A DNA stretch of 64,000 nt from Limnephilus marmoratus (lineage: Eukaryota; Arthropoda; Insecta; Trichoptera; Limnephilidae), in NCBI GenBank assembly GCA_917880885.1, contig OU862934.1, positions 31,046,734-31,110,733 of the forward strand, read 5' to 3'. The notes beneath the pieces are model-generated. The model had not been told where the DNA came from. It did not search any database and worked only from the letters and a program-made list of their open reading frames with translations. The position numbers were made by a program, and so were the translations under genes. Below are positions 40,113 to 50,925 of this stretch, piece by piece. Numbering within the stretch: the stretch's first letter is position 1; every line of letters begins with the position of its first letter.

Positions 40113-41045
40113 TTTTTTTACCACAACTCCACACATGAGCCCCTGAAGAAAATAATTTCGCTCAGGGCCTTTTTTTACATTAGCTCCACACAGGAGGCCC
40201 GGAGGAAAATGATTTCCCTCCGGGCCTATGTCATCTTTGGGGATGCTGTGTATTTTTAGGAAAGTAAGGAGAGGAAGTTCTGGAAAGGAAAGGGCATAAA
40301 GAGTGGGTAGGAATCTAGGGGTCAGTTTGTCCAAGAGTGACGGATGTTTGAATCATTTTTTTTTTTTTATCTAAGTATATTTCTGTAAAAAATTTAATTT
40401 TATCTTACATCTATAATTGTAAAATCTAAGTATATTTCTGTAAAAAAAATAATTTTATCTTATATCTATAATTGTAAAATCTAAGTATATTTCTGTAAAA
40501 AAAATAATTTTATCTTATATATCTATAATTGCAAAATCTAAGTATATTTCTGTAAAAAAATTAATTTTATCTTATATCTATAATTGTAAAATCTAAGTAT
40601 ATTTCTGTAAAAAATTTAATTTAATTTTATATCTTTAACTGTAAAAATTTAACTATTAAATCTCTAAAATAAGATCTTTAATGTAAAGAACCCGTTAGAC
40701 AAACTGCTAAAAAGAAGTTTATCGGGATTTTTTGTCTTATATTTGTAAAATGTATAAAATAAATAAATAAAAAAAAAATAAAAAAATCTCTCCCACTGCG
40801 GTGCAAGGCGATGATCCGAGAGATTCTTGCTGGAGAGGTCAAAACTCTCTCCTGATCCGGCCTACCACGAAGTTGATGAGTGGACGCATTCGCCGCTAAT
40901 ACCCGAACAAACCTCACCCCTATGAACCCAGGCACCCCTGCTGAGTCACCAAACGTAGCAAACCACTTGGGGTGATCTTTGGCAGAGGTGTCGGTTATCC
41001 GATAAACGGTTCCCGGGGCCGCGGTACCCATACCCACTTCCCAAA
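40113..41045 (-). repeat. Family A repeat with doubled tail, split by a LINE tail
   Basis: The 3' tail is present twice in tandem (40126-40176 and 40177-40240). Each has a terminal hairpin, and the second reads GGCCCGGAGGAAAAT...CCTCCGGGCC. The body resumes after the LINE insertion at 40795 (CTCTCCCACTGCGGTGCAAG) and ends GGTTCCCGGGGCCGCGGTAC. A fragment of another family A tail follows at 41046-41105. Confidence 0.8.
40352..40794 (+). mobile_element. LINE 3' tail with tandem 55-58-bp repeats, inserted in family A
   Basis: Five units of ATCTAAGTATATTTCTGTAA plus about 35 bases (40368-40640) are followed by a 3' UTR with CCCG/CGGG outer (40691-40694, 40723-40726) and AAACT/AGTTT inner pairing, and an (AAATAAAT)A-rich end. 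The break in family A falls between GAATC and CTCCCACTG. A short AATC duplication is possible. Confidence 0.7.
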
Positions 41046-41105
41046 TTTCCTATGTCATCTTTGAAGATATTTGAGGAGAGGAAGAAGTGAACATGGGTCT
41101 TGAAG

Positions 41106-41261
41106 AGACCCATGTTGTAGGACGGAGGAAACACAGAGGCTGGCAAATCTTAGGCCAAAATGTGGCTAAAAACGCTGCAGTGGATATTATGTAATTGAAT
41201 TATAGATATATGCTTTCATACAACACACAGATAATTGCACTCACCGCTCTTTTTAGCTTTT
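41106..41261. other. Short spacer
   Basis: Nothing recognised. Confidence 0.4.
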
Positions 41262-41668
41262 TTATATGAATACCGCACAAGAGTCCCCAACTACTTTCGT
41301 CTGGAGCCAGTGAGACTATGGCATCCCCAAATAGGGTATTGTGAGGCTGAAGGTAGTGTGAAGGGGAAGGAGATGGGGAAGCGGAAGGTGGTGAAGTACC
41401 TGGCTATTCAGATCTAGTCACCAAACACTGCTAAAGCCAATTCAAGCAACGTTTCAAATCTGAGTGGTGGTCTTACACCAGGACGATACTGAGAGTATCT
41501 TCCACTCTGGAACGTGCAGCAAATATACTATATATGTTATTTTAAATAAATTAATTGTGAAATATCACAAATTAATCAAATAAAATTTATTTGCGCACGC
41601 CGGGTTTGAACCTGTGACCCTCGGATGGTGAGTCAAGAGTCTTACCTCGGGACCACGGAGGCCGCCAA
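41262..41668 (-). repeat. tRNA-derived SINE S1, full length, minus strand
   Basis: Tail AATACCGCACAAGAGTCC at 41266, body CACCAGGACGATACTGAGAG, AT-rich joint, and head with B box (plus strand reads GGGTTTGAACC at 41602-41612) and GACCACGGAGGCCGCC at the 5' end. Confidence 0.85.
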
Positions 41669-42442
41669 AATAAATAAAAATTATTTAAAATAAATAAATA
41701 TTGTTATTGTTTGAATTATTTTCATAAATTTAAAAATAATAACACTTTTAATTAAGTACCTTATCAAACAACTGATGCATAATATTGCAAAGTGCTGCAA
41801 CGATATCACTTACCTTCTTAGTAGCCACAGGAGAAAACGTAACGCGTCGCAGTCTCACGTTCTAAGATGTTGAAACCTGTCGCTACGTTGTCGTAGCGTT
41901 GTCGCAACGTTCACGGTTGTCGCAAAAAAGAAAAACATTTCACTAAAGATACATATAAAAGATATGTTCACATTATATAGTCTTGTCGTTTGTAGTCGCC
42001 GTGAAAATGTCCTGGCTATTCTTATTCTTCTGACAAATTGTTTCACAAAAGAGACACGACAATGAGACGCTTAAGGGACTGTGGGATGGTGGTACAGTTG
42101 TGTTGAGTGACGGTTTTATAGGGTAAAATACTGGTATTTAAGTTTTATTGCTCGAAATAGAGCTTTGTGCCAAAAATAAAATGCACTAACAAATTCTGCT
42201 ACCATCTTGACGGGATTGATCGGATCTGGAACACACAAAAAATATTACAGACAGATGAAATTCAAAGTGGTCGAATTGAAGCATGGCCGTTAAGCTTAGT
42301 CAATATCAATAATGAAGGTTGAACAAATGGGTTACGAACATGATGGTAATATTTGAATTCTTTCAACTCTTTGAAAAACTTGAATTTGTACATCACATTA
42401 CAAAAAAATTGTATTAAAATATTATGATTTTTCAATTTTTTA
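41669..42442. other. Unassigned spacer
   Basis: 41860-41925 is rich in GTCGC/GCGAC words (CGCTACGTTGTCGTAGCG is a small hairpin). No gene seen. Confidence 0.4.
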
Positions 42443-42725
42443 TAAGAAAAACTCTCTTTTATAACTTTTGAAGGTTATTCCCATCAACGTAATATACTCG
42501 TATCATTGAAGAAGAAGATAACAATAATAATCTAAACGAAAATATGAAAGAGATTCGAGTCCCAGTTGCGACCATCGTCTTCTTTTTGTTTTTCTGTGTC
42601 TTGTTCTCTTTCATATTTTCGTTTAGATTATTGTTGTTTTCTTCTTCTTCATTGATATATTATTACGTTGATAGTAATAACCTTCAAAAGCCAAAAAAGA
42701 GATTTTTTCTAAAAGGTCAATACAT
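42443..42725. repeat. SINE S2 inverted pair (palindrome)
   Basis: A minus-strand S2 tail (42443-42553) faces a plus-strand S2 (42554-42725). The arms share GAAGAAGAAGATAACAAT / CTCTTTCATATTTTCG and the ATCAACGTAATATA segment over about 100 bp. The plus copy keeps only the B-box half of the tRNA head (GATTCGAGTCCCAGTTGCGA). Confidence 0.7.
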
Positions 42726-42892
42726 TTATCCGAGACGCTATCCAGGACACAAACCAATTCTTAGAATGATTGTTTCCAATAAAAAGGGTAGTTGCCCATA
42801 ATATGGAAAAATAATAATTCATTAAAGATAATATTGTTAATTCTAAAATTTGAAAATATGAGATTGACAATTTTGACGGTTTGACAGAAGGT

Positions 42893-43045
42893 GGCAATAG
42901 CGAAATTGGTTAACGCGCACGTCCCGGTTGGACGAGAGGTCTGGGTTCGAGTCCCAGTTGCGACCATTGTCGTTTTTCTGTATCTTGTTCTCTTTCATAT
43001 TTTCGTTTAGATTATTATTGTTATCTTCTTCTTCAATGATATTAT
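42893..43045 (+). repeat. SINE S2 copy with tRNA-like head
   Basis: The head GGTGGCAATAGCGAAATTGG has a B box (GGGTTCGAGTCCC, 42946-42958) and acceptor-like ends (GGTGGCAA / TTGCGACC, one mismatch). It is followed by TTTTTCTGTATCTTGTTC and a TTCTTCTTCAATGATATT tail. It lies 170 bases from the S2 inverted pair. Confidence 0.75.
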
Positions 43046-43149
43046 GATTTTTGCTTAGAACCATTAAATCACTTCAAATTCGATTTTTTATGTCATAAGT
43101 TCGTAGCTAATTAGAGTATAATTCCGTTGTTTGGTCACCTCCACATATT

Positions 43150-43262
43150 TTTTTAAGTCGCCTTAAGTATTATGCTTGTTGCGCTTACTCCTTCTTTAGT
43201 CAACGTTTCAGACAGCTTACGGAGTTCATCATCAGGGCAGATATGTAATCTTTGGGTAAAGA
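43150..43262 (-). repeat. Repeat H fragment
   Basis: The minus strand reads ATCTGCCCTGATGATG, then GAAACGTTGACTAAAGAAGG. The stem between the two core parts no longer pairs. Confidence 0.5.
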
Positions 43263-43283
43263 AGAAGTATAATCATAATAGAT

Positions 43284-43645
43284 GACGACCTCCGTGGCCG
43301 AGGGGTAAGATTCTCGACTAACGATTCTGAGATCGCTGGTTCAAATCCCGGCGTGAGCAATAAATTTGATTTAATTGATTTGTGTTATTCAACAATTTAA
43401 TCATATAAAATGGATAAAAGATATAATTGCGGCACGTCACACAGTGGAAGATACTCTTAGTATCGCTCTGGTGTAAGACCACCATTCAGAATTGAAATCA
43501 GATATTGTGAATAGCCAGTTACTTTCCCACCTTTCTCTCCCTCATCTCACTATCTTCAGCCTCACAACATACTCCAATTGGGGATGCCATAGATTCACTG
43601 GCTCCAGGCAGTTGGGAGTAGTTTGGACTTGGTATTCACATAATA
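43284..43645 (+). repeat. tRNA-derived SINE S1, full length
   Basis: Head GACGACCTCCGTGGCCGAGG with B box GGTTCAAATCC (43340-43350), body CTTAGTATCGCTCTGGTGTA and CAATTGGGGATGCCATAG, and end GGTATTCACATAATAAAG. Confidence 0.85.
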
Positions 43646-44592
43646 AAGAGATTGTGTTAATATGCTTAGATTTTTTAATTTTATTTTTAATTTATTTATC
43701 TTAAAAATGGTATATATTATAATTTTACCGGTCTTCCATTAACCTTCCAGTAGTAGCACAAGCAGTCGCGTGGTCAGTGATTCCGCAACATTAGGCGTCT
43801 GGTTTAAGAAGACGATTGAATATTTCATGATATTGTATACAGAATATAATAAAAAATTCTTTTATCTAATACCTATATAAATAATTTAAAAAAAAACATT
43901 AATTGTTAATCCCTTTTGAATTTGTACGTTATAGTTTAAGTCTGTGAAATTTCAATTTTTTAGTCATATGACGCAAAACAACGCTATAAATCAACATAAT
44001 ACTAAAACAAGATAAAATTTTACAAAACTACTTTTTTGCGTTTAACGTATTTACGTAAAATAAACAAGTTCTAAATAATATCTTAAAAATTTCGTGAAAT
44101 ACTCACCCAGCTCTCAATATTATTCAAGAAATTTTTCAAGTACACAACCAGTCGCACGCGGAATCTGAGACCGTAAATATAAAAACAAGTGCGTTTGCGA
44201 CGAATGTCACTGGGGTACTAAGGGAACGTACCTCACCCCCCGAGGATAACACGGAAGCGCAATTGCCTATTGTTTATAGTCAGCACATAATCAGTAAAAT
44301 AAGTTCACTGCGGTCTCACAGACAACGCGCGATTGCGGAAGGGTTAAAAGCATTTGCTTGTGGATAAACAAAGAGTTTACATTTGATATACATATGTACA
44401 TATACAATTAATACAGTCACGCGTTTTACATATTAATGTACAATTAATACAATCACATCGCAATCAAGACCCTTTAACTAAAAGACAAAACATCCATGTA
44501 ATCAGTAATATGAAAAACAAGTATAATTTTTAGTGAGACATTCATGTACAAATAGGGGAAGCAGTTTTCCCTTTGATGATTTCTCTAAAATA
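43646..44592. other. Unassigned spacer
   Basis: No open frame or in-window repeat. The mariner TA is at its end (44591-44592). Confidence 0.45.
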
Positions 44593-45482
44593 CAAGGGGC
44601 AGTAAAAAAATAATGGTTTCCATTTTTTTCTCCTTTATTTGTCGACATATAAAAAATGCAATTTCTTGGGTTGAAACTACACTATTGACGATTAATTTGT
44701 CACTTTTCCAATAATCTCCGTCCATTTCCACAGCTTTGGCCTGTCTTTTAACAAGGGCATGTATCACAGTGTTGTAAAAAGCAAGGTCACATCCAGAACA
44801 CCATCGCCATAACTTTCCCGGCCGATCACATAGATTTGATTTTTTTTTGCCCTTGGTGGGTTTGTGTGATGCAATTCCATTGAGTGCCTCTTTGATTCAG
44901 GATCAACAAAATGAGACCATATTTCGTCTCAGGTCACGATTAAAAACCAAGTGCTGCAAGTGTTGTGAGGCTATTGTTTTTCTTGTTTCTTTACTCTGGC
45001 CCGTTAACTTTCGCGGTATCCACCTTCCACAAAGTTTTGTTGAATAATCAGTTGTCGAATAATCGTCATCACACTGCCTTTGCTGGGGGAAAGAATGCGA
45101 CATCTGTAGTTATCTGGGGTCACCACGAATGATGTAATCAACTCACTCAATGTCGCATGCAGTCACTTTTTCATCAACCAGCGGTGTTTGTCCTTCAGCT
45201 TCGTTACAGTGACGAACCCATCGTCTAGCAGTGCTGACGTCTACTGTTACATCATGGTACACATTTTTCAGTCTTTCATGAATGCAAATGGGCGTTTTAC
45301 TTTCTGAAGTGAAGAATCAATCACAGAACGTCGATGTCGGCCATTTTGCAAGTGACTGCAGTGCTGCCACCTGTTGACGCAAAAAATTACTACTGCAGCA
45401 GATTGTAAAAGAAGGTTTGAGGAATTAACTACATTTATTAAAGTACAAAAAATAGGAGGAATTACTTTTTGACTGTTCCTAG
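44593..45482 (-). mobile_element. Mariner element 2, defective
   Basis: The left TIR CAAGGGGCAGTAAAAAAATA and right end (rc CTAGGAACAGTCAAAAAGTA) are imperfect inverted repeats of about 30 bp. TA flanks both sides (44591-44592, 45483-45484). At 890 bp it is internally deleted. Confidence 0.8.
44830..45350 (-). pseudogene. Mariner transposase remnant 2
   Basis: The minus strand from 45346 reads the N-terminal domain in broken frames: a RSVIDSSLQKVKRP-like start, ..VYHDVTVDVSTARRWVRHCN and EAEGQTPLVDEKVT (45260-45160). Further on, around 45040-44950, there are pieces of the catalytic part. This is the helix-turn-helix plus linker of an irritans-type mariner. Stops and frameshifts throughout. 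Confidence 0.65.
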
Positions 45483-45513
45483 TACGTTTTGATAGAGTTC
45501 AACAAGTGTAGGG

Positions 45514-46009
45514 GAAATAGAAAAGGCTGAAAGAGCCAAAAAATAAAAATCGATTTTTTGCATTGAATGTGTTGGTAGCGACATCGCCAATAACCTAGAG
45601 AAAGTTAAAAGTGCCAGAAAAATTCCTACTAGTTCCTAGAGCAATCGCAAGGAGCAGCACCGTGAAAGCGCCCGCTGACCATCAGTGGAAAAGGCTGAAA
45701 GTGCCACCCGCCATGATGCATGTGCTTCTTCATTGCAGTAGTTTTTTGGCTAAACTTCCAGCCTTTTAACTAATCAGGTATGGGACTTACAGCGTTTCCC
45801 AAAAAAAGATATGATGGCACTTTCAGCTTTTCACATGCAAAATCTAGTTACATATATACACAATAAAAAAACAACTCTTGAAAATCAATTAAAAATATAT
45901 TTTGTATTTTTAATGAATTTTGTAGATTCTTAAAAAGTTTTATGAAGTTTTTATTGAATATTGAAAAATTTACTTTGTGGCACTTTCAGCCTTTTCCATT
46001 TCCATTACT
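45514..46009. mobile_element. MITE with nested inverted motifs
   Basis: The ends GGGGAAATAGAAAAGGCTGA (45514) and rc GGAAATGGAAAAGGCTGAAA (from 46005) form TIRs. The same GGAAAAGGCTGAAAGTGCCA motif appears again inside in both orientations (45687-45706 plus; about 45817-45835 minus), giving two inverted pairs one inside the other. Confidence 0.7.
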
Positions 46010-46540
46010 CAATTACACTATGTAATGTGATTAAATTTCTATGAACTTCTTACTCGAATATTTAACACCAGATAAGCATTGAGCCCAAAGACATTAATGA
46101 TAAATTCCTCTTAGAATTCATCCCTTAGATTTATGATGGTTTCACTATCTACCGCCTGACATAACGCTGCACAAGTATAGTACATGTCCACCGGAAGTGG
46201 GCGGTCATTAGGACGCCATTTGTCCTTCAATGAATTGGGGAGGGGAAGCAGTTATTATGAAGGTTTATCATAGTAGAAGTGTTATCTCGAGGGATGTTAT
46301 CAGTTTTTCAATAGAAGTTATTACATTACTTATTTATTAATCCATAAAACTATTATAAACCAATACATTTCGGAGATAAATACAAGTTTGAGATACATGT
46401 ATGTACAAAGAGGTCATGGGGGCAGTTTTAGTATTTTGTGATGTGCGTCAAAAATAGTTGCTGAACTGAATGTAAGTGAGGCTGAAAATGTCAATTTTAA
46501 AAAGATTTCAGAATCGTTAAGCAAGTTGACTTGCTCTGTT
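46010..46540. other. Unassigned spacer
   Basis: Nothing recognised. Confidence 0.4.
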
Positions 46541-46773
46541 GATTGGCGCGTTCTGATAGGCAGCAGTCTTCGCTTTCAGAGCATAAACAAATGCAGGGAA
46601 TCTCCCATGATTTTACTCATTTGGCACACATAAGTTAACCTCTTTCAATATAGTTGTACCAAGTTTAATTCGACAGATTAACTTTAAAAAATGTTACCAA
46701 TTTTAAACGTATTTGACGAAAAGATCTGAATTTATGCTCCGAAAGCGAAGACTGCTGCCTATCAAAACGCGCC
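46541..46773. mobile_element. MITE with 45-bp TIRs
   Basis: ATTGGCGCGTTCTGATAGGC and the continuing CAGCAGTCTTCGCTTTC on the left are matched in inverse on the right (GAAAGCGAAGACTGCTG, CCTATCAAAACGCGCCAAT), with two or three differences over 45 bp. It ends directly against a LINE fragment. Confidence 0.8.
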
Positions 46774-46776
46774 AAT

Positions 46777-47456
46777 AATAGAATATGGAATAATTGTCTG
46801 GGGAAGAGCAACAAACTCAGCAACATCAATTTGAAATCACGCAAAAAACGATCTTAAAGGTAATACAAAAACACAGACTAACTAGTACAGACCAAATATT
46901 CAACAGTTGTGACGTACCAGATATACGACAATTATACGTTAAAACTCTACTAAACTACATTTTCGACCAAAAAAACAAAATCAGTAACAGACCAGTAAGA
47001 TAATCGTACAAAAATAACATAAAAACTCCGACAGTGAATACAAGCTTTAGACAAAGGCACTATAAATATCGTGCTATAAAAGCATTCAACAGTCTTACCC
47101 TTGAAAATAAAATAGAAGAAAAGAAAAATAAATTCATTCTCAAAATTAAAAAATGGATTAAAGAACCAAAAAGACAATATTACCATAATAAGTATAAAAC
47201 ACATACACGTAACACACAAAAACAAATATAAAACACATCATAAAAAAGTACATTTTACCTAAATAATAAATTTTTATTTTTAGTTTAATTATAGCTTTTT
47301 TTATATGCAGCATTATTTTTATATTATTTTTAATGTATTATGTATAAAATTTTGTTTTATAAAATGGAGGCCTCAGCATAGGTGAGCTACCCGGTGAGGC
47401 CGACATTGCTAAATTGTATTTAAAAATGTTAGATATTATGTCAAATAAAATAAATA
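46777..47456 (+). mobile_element. 5'-truncated LINE, plus strand
   Basis: A coding remnant is followed by a 3' UTR with GGCCTCA/TGAGGCC (47369-47375 with 47395-47401) around an inner GGT/ACC hairpin, and an (AAATA)n tail at 47437-47464. The truncated 5' end touches the MITE right end. Confidence 0.75.
46780..47231 (+). pseudogene. LINE reverse transcriptase C-terminal fragment
   Basis: It reads IEYGIIVWGRATNSAT (46782-46829, first frame), then QFEITQKTILKVIQKHRLT and PDIRQLYVKTLLNYIFDQK (shifted frame, to 47003), then NTSFRQRHYKYRAIKAFNSL and IKKWIKEPKRQYYH (third frame, 47034-47231). The order matches the end of CR1/Jockey-group RTs. Two frameshifts and a stop at 47003 break it. Confidence 0.75.
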
Positions 47457-47461
47457 AATAA

Positions 47462-47607
47462 ATAATGGCCGGGTGCTTCCGCAACTTCCTCTTCCCCATC
47501 TCCTTCCCCTTCTTAAGCCTAACAATAAACCCGATTTGGGGATGCCATTGTCCCACTTTCTTCGGACAGTTCAGACTCTTGTGCGGTTTTCACATAAAAA
47601 AGTGACG
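47462..47607 (+). repeat. SINE S1 3' part
   Basis: GATTTGGGGATGCCATTGTC and CTTGTGCGGTTTTCACAT match the S1 3' end. Confidence 0.72.
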
Positions 47608-47611
47608 CATT

Positions 47612-47756
47612 AAAGTGATCAATGTGTCCAAGAGTGACAAACGTATGAATCCCTCCCGCTGCGGTTCAAGGAGATGGGTGGAAAGAGACCAGTTGCAGAG
47701 GTCAAAGGGTCTCCACAAACAAACCGGCCTCTCCTGATCCTGCCCGCCACGCATCT
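47612..47756 (-). repeat. Family A fragment, minus strand
   Basis: TGTGTCCAAGAGTGACAAAC, CCCTCCCGCTGCGGTTCAAG and CCTGATCCTGCCCGCCACGC. Confidence 0.72.
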
Positions 47757-48354
47757 TTTTACAAGACATGGTCACACCTCAACCAATGAACTTCGCACAC
47801 CATCGATATATTAACTATAGATTAGCCCATCACATACCCAATTCCAATCCCAAAGTGACACCACCTACGAGAAATTTCATAATTCAACTACCCATCGAAT
47901 GCCGTTCCATCTCTTGCGTGACGTAGTTTTTTTACTAGGAAGAAATTAAATATTGTTTATCAAATGTTACTTTTCTTGATACGCTGCCTCGAATTCATAT
48001 GTTTTGTACATATTTTTTTAGATATTTAAATAACTGATTAAATTGTTAACAATAAAGTCCGTGATAGCCCATACCTAAAATATTTCTAACTGCCTGAAAT
48101 TTGTGTTTGAAAAATGATCTTCACAAAGCTAGTAATTCCGTTACCGCGAATCTGCTGGAAAACAAATTAGCTCCACGCAGACCAACTAAAGGTACAAACC
48201 AATACTTCTTGCGATCTTTTGACTATGAGATAATAGACTCTTTTTGGTAAATGTTTTCGTAAACCAATATTTTTGGTTCCGGTGTCATTTTTAAGACCTA
48301 CGCACCCTGTCTAGATATACTTGGTCGAAGCCGAACACTAGTGCGGAACGAAAT
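47757..48354. other. Unassigned spacer
   Basis: Nothing recognised. Confidence 0.4.
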
Positions 48355-50700
48355 TTTTTTTTTTCTAATTTTTATTTGGAATAGTTGTATTAAGTTGCCA
48401 ATTGCCATCAATTACCTCAATTAAAAATATAAAAAATATCAGACAACGGTAAAAGCCCCCGCCAAGACATTGAACATTTACAAAAACGACAGTTTTGGGG
48501 CTATTTGCGTGGCCTACAAAACAGTACAGAATTTATTAAAATAGGTTTATTTTATTTAATGACGTATTTTAAATATAGTTAACTAGCTGTTGCAATCAAA
48601 TACTTCATTATTGGCGCTGTGATTAAAGGAGTAAAGTGCGGGACGAAGCGGGGGGCGGCACGTGACAATCTACGAAATGCAGTGTTTTGTTTAAAGGATA
48701 ATTGTCTCAAAGTGAAGGGTCGCGCGTCAATTATATTCACGAGTACTTGTTGGTAAACGTTTTTTAAGTGATTTAACATGACTTCTACAAGACAAACGTT
48801 AAAATGTCCGATATTTGGTGAAAGTGCAGATTTGAAAGAGAATATCCTACCTACCTATGAAAATGTGACGAAATTCTATGAATGAGTTCGACAAGACTTA
48901 AAAGTAAGGAATAACACATCAAAAGAACCTACGTTTTTGGAAATTGCCGAAATAATTGGAACAAAAATTGAAGAATTGTGGATAAAATCTTCTATTCCAA
49001 CTGTCACACACAAACGAGTCTTACAGTTACTAAAAAGTTATCACTCGAAAGTGTTATGAATTGGTAAGCTGTATTTGTTTGAGGAAAAAAGTGCCAAAAG
49101 AGGAACAAATGTTTTTAGAAGACCAACCCACTAACAGGCTAAAACTGTTTTAAAAGGATCAAAGAGGTTTAGAGTGATTGTACAAGAGGAACATATTTCG
49201 ATTATAAAAGAACCAGGTTCTATTTATATTGGGTATGTGGTTCCAACATCGGGGAGTGCAAGAAATATTGAAAGAGTTTTCAACAGCTCTTTAACGACTG
49301 AAAAGATATCACTAGAGGGTTTAATGGTTGTTGGCTGTGATGGAACAAACACAAATGCAGGGAAAGTGAGATGCGTGATTCGTCTTTTGGAAAACAGACT
49401 ATCTCGACCATTGCAATGGATAATTTGTCTCTTACACGCCAATGTGTTACCATTGAGGCATTTTTTTACTTATTTGGATGGCCTTACTGCAGGACCTAAA
49501 TCATTTGCAGGTCAAATTGGTAAAGCATTAGAGATATGCGAGACGCTGCCGTTGGACAACTTTGAGAAGATAGAAGGTGAACTACCTCCACAAATATCCA
49601 CAGATCTCAGTACAGACCAGAAATATTTACAAGAAATTTCTACTGCTGACATAAACGGATCCTGCTCTCCTGATTTATTACAGAGAAGCCCAGGTAATCT
49701 ATCCCATGCCCGCTGGTTGACGAGAGCTAATCGTATACTACGTTTGAATATTTCTACGGAAAATCTACAACAAAATCTTGTGACTTTATCAAATCATACG
49801 CTCCTGACTGGTTTGCTATCAAAACACATTCATCCTGCAAAGATGGTTCAAATCATTTATGAAAGCTCATTAACAGCACTCGATATTTGTCCAACTAGTT
49901 GTTAGCGATAGTGGACCCTGTTATAATTCGAAACACTTACTTTGCTCATCCAGAAAACTTGTTGTTGAGTAAGTTTCACGTAAGCACATTAGAGAACTCT
50001 CTGCAAGACGCATTTTAAAGGCTCGTCAAGTAAATAAAAAATCTGTTTGGCGCATGATTGAGGTGCCAAAAGTGGACTTAAATGCACGTTCTTACGTAAA
50101 CATGATTGACTGGCAACAAAATATATACACACCCCCAATACTGATGAATATTTCCGATAAGCAGTTACAATATCTTATAGAAAATGGAGAAGATACAGTG
50201 TTGGAGTTTATGAGACTGCCTTGCCACACCCAGGCTGTGGAAAGATTTGTAAAAGTTGTGACAAAAGCAGCTCTAAATGTATGCGACAAGACAAGACAAG
50301 AGGGATTCATAAAATCTAAATTAGCATCTCGAAAGCTCATACCAAAGTTTGAGAAGAAAATGGATTTTTGTCATAAAAAATGATGTTATTCATACCTACA
50401 TAACTTTCTGAACCTGTGTGTACTTTTGAAATAAATAATTTTATTGGGTAAAATCTACTTTTATTTTATCATTTAATTCATAAAATATTATATTTACCTA
50501 TTATTTTGTTTATAGGGTGGATAATACAAAACGTCTAAAAAACTTAAAAAATTAAATTTCAAGCCTATGGCGGGGGCTCAAGCTGTTGACCTAGAACTTC
50601 CAAATTGAGGAGTGTTATTTACAATTATATAAAGCAACTTTTACCTGGTATTCCAATTCGAAATTCGAAAAAATAAAAATTTTCATACAAAAGTGTTCCA
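48355..50700 (+). mobile_element. Long-TIR element carrying the same gene family (T2)
   Basis: Diverged inverted flanks of about 135 bp: on the left TGGAATA, ACCTCAATT and AAAGCCCCCGCCA (48382-48474); on the right, in reverse complement, TTGGAATACC, CTCCTCAATT and TGAGCCCCCGCCA. They enclose one decayed gene. The outer ends are less certain than for T1, and no TSD is clear. Confidence 0.5.
48778..50383 (+). pseudogene. Uncharacterised TIR-element protein, decayed copy 2 (candidate transposase)
   Basis: ATG at 48778: MTSTRQTLKCPIFGESADLK, LPTYENVTKFYE, a stop, then EPTFLEIAEIIGTKIEEL and SIPTVTHKRVLQLLKSYHSK. The next part, where related insect proteins are Cys-rich, is shortened. The main frame (to 49905) has EEHISIIKEPGSIYIGYV, MVVGCDGTNTNAGKV, IRLLENRLSRPLQWIICL, HANVLPLRHFFTYLDG and TAGPKSFAGQIG. 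After a frame change comes the end (50054-50383) with LMNISDKQLQYLIENGED and LPCHTQAVERFVKVVTKA. It aligns with 31290-32830 over its whole second half. The short N-terminal 'IPTV..K.V...L..YH' helices could bind DNA. Function is inferred only. Confidence 0.7.
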
Positions 50701-50826
50701 CCCTACCGAACACCCCTGCCAAGTCATCAAAAATAGCGAACTACTAGGGGTGACATATGGCAGAAGTATTGTTTATCTAATAAATGGTTCCTGAGCGGGG
50801 ATACCCATACCCGCTTGCCAAATTTT
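50701..50826 (-). repeat. Family A head fragment, minus strand
   Basis: CACCCCTGCCAAGTCATCAA, GGGGTGACATATGGCAGAAG and ATAAATGGTTCCTGAGCGGG. Confidence 0.72.
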
Positions 50827-50925
50827 AAATGGTAGCATTTTTTCCTTCATTGAAAAACCATAACCTAATAATAATGATATAATAAATGGACTCTAGCTAT
50901 AATCATCGTCAACCCAACTAAAAAA
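50827..50925 (+). repeat. Short dispersed repeat, copy 1
   Basis: GCATTTTTTCCTTCATTGAA and CCTAATAATAATGATAT match 53565-53655, again next to a family A copy. Confidence 0.55.

Noticed and set aside
39587..40259. Gly/Arg/Glu-rich plus frames and Pro-rich minus frame
   Set aside because: They translate the G-rich Helitron tract and family A sequence.
42893..42967. Functional tRNA gene
   Set aside because: It is continuous with a SINE body and tail and has other degraded copies in the window.
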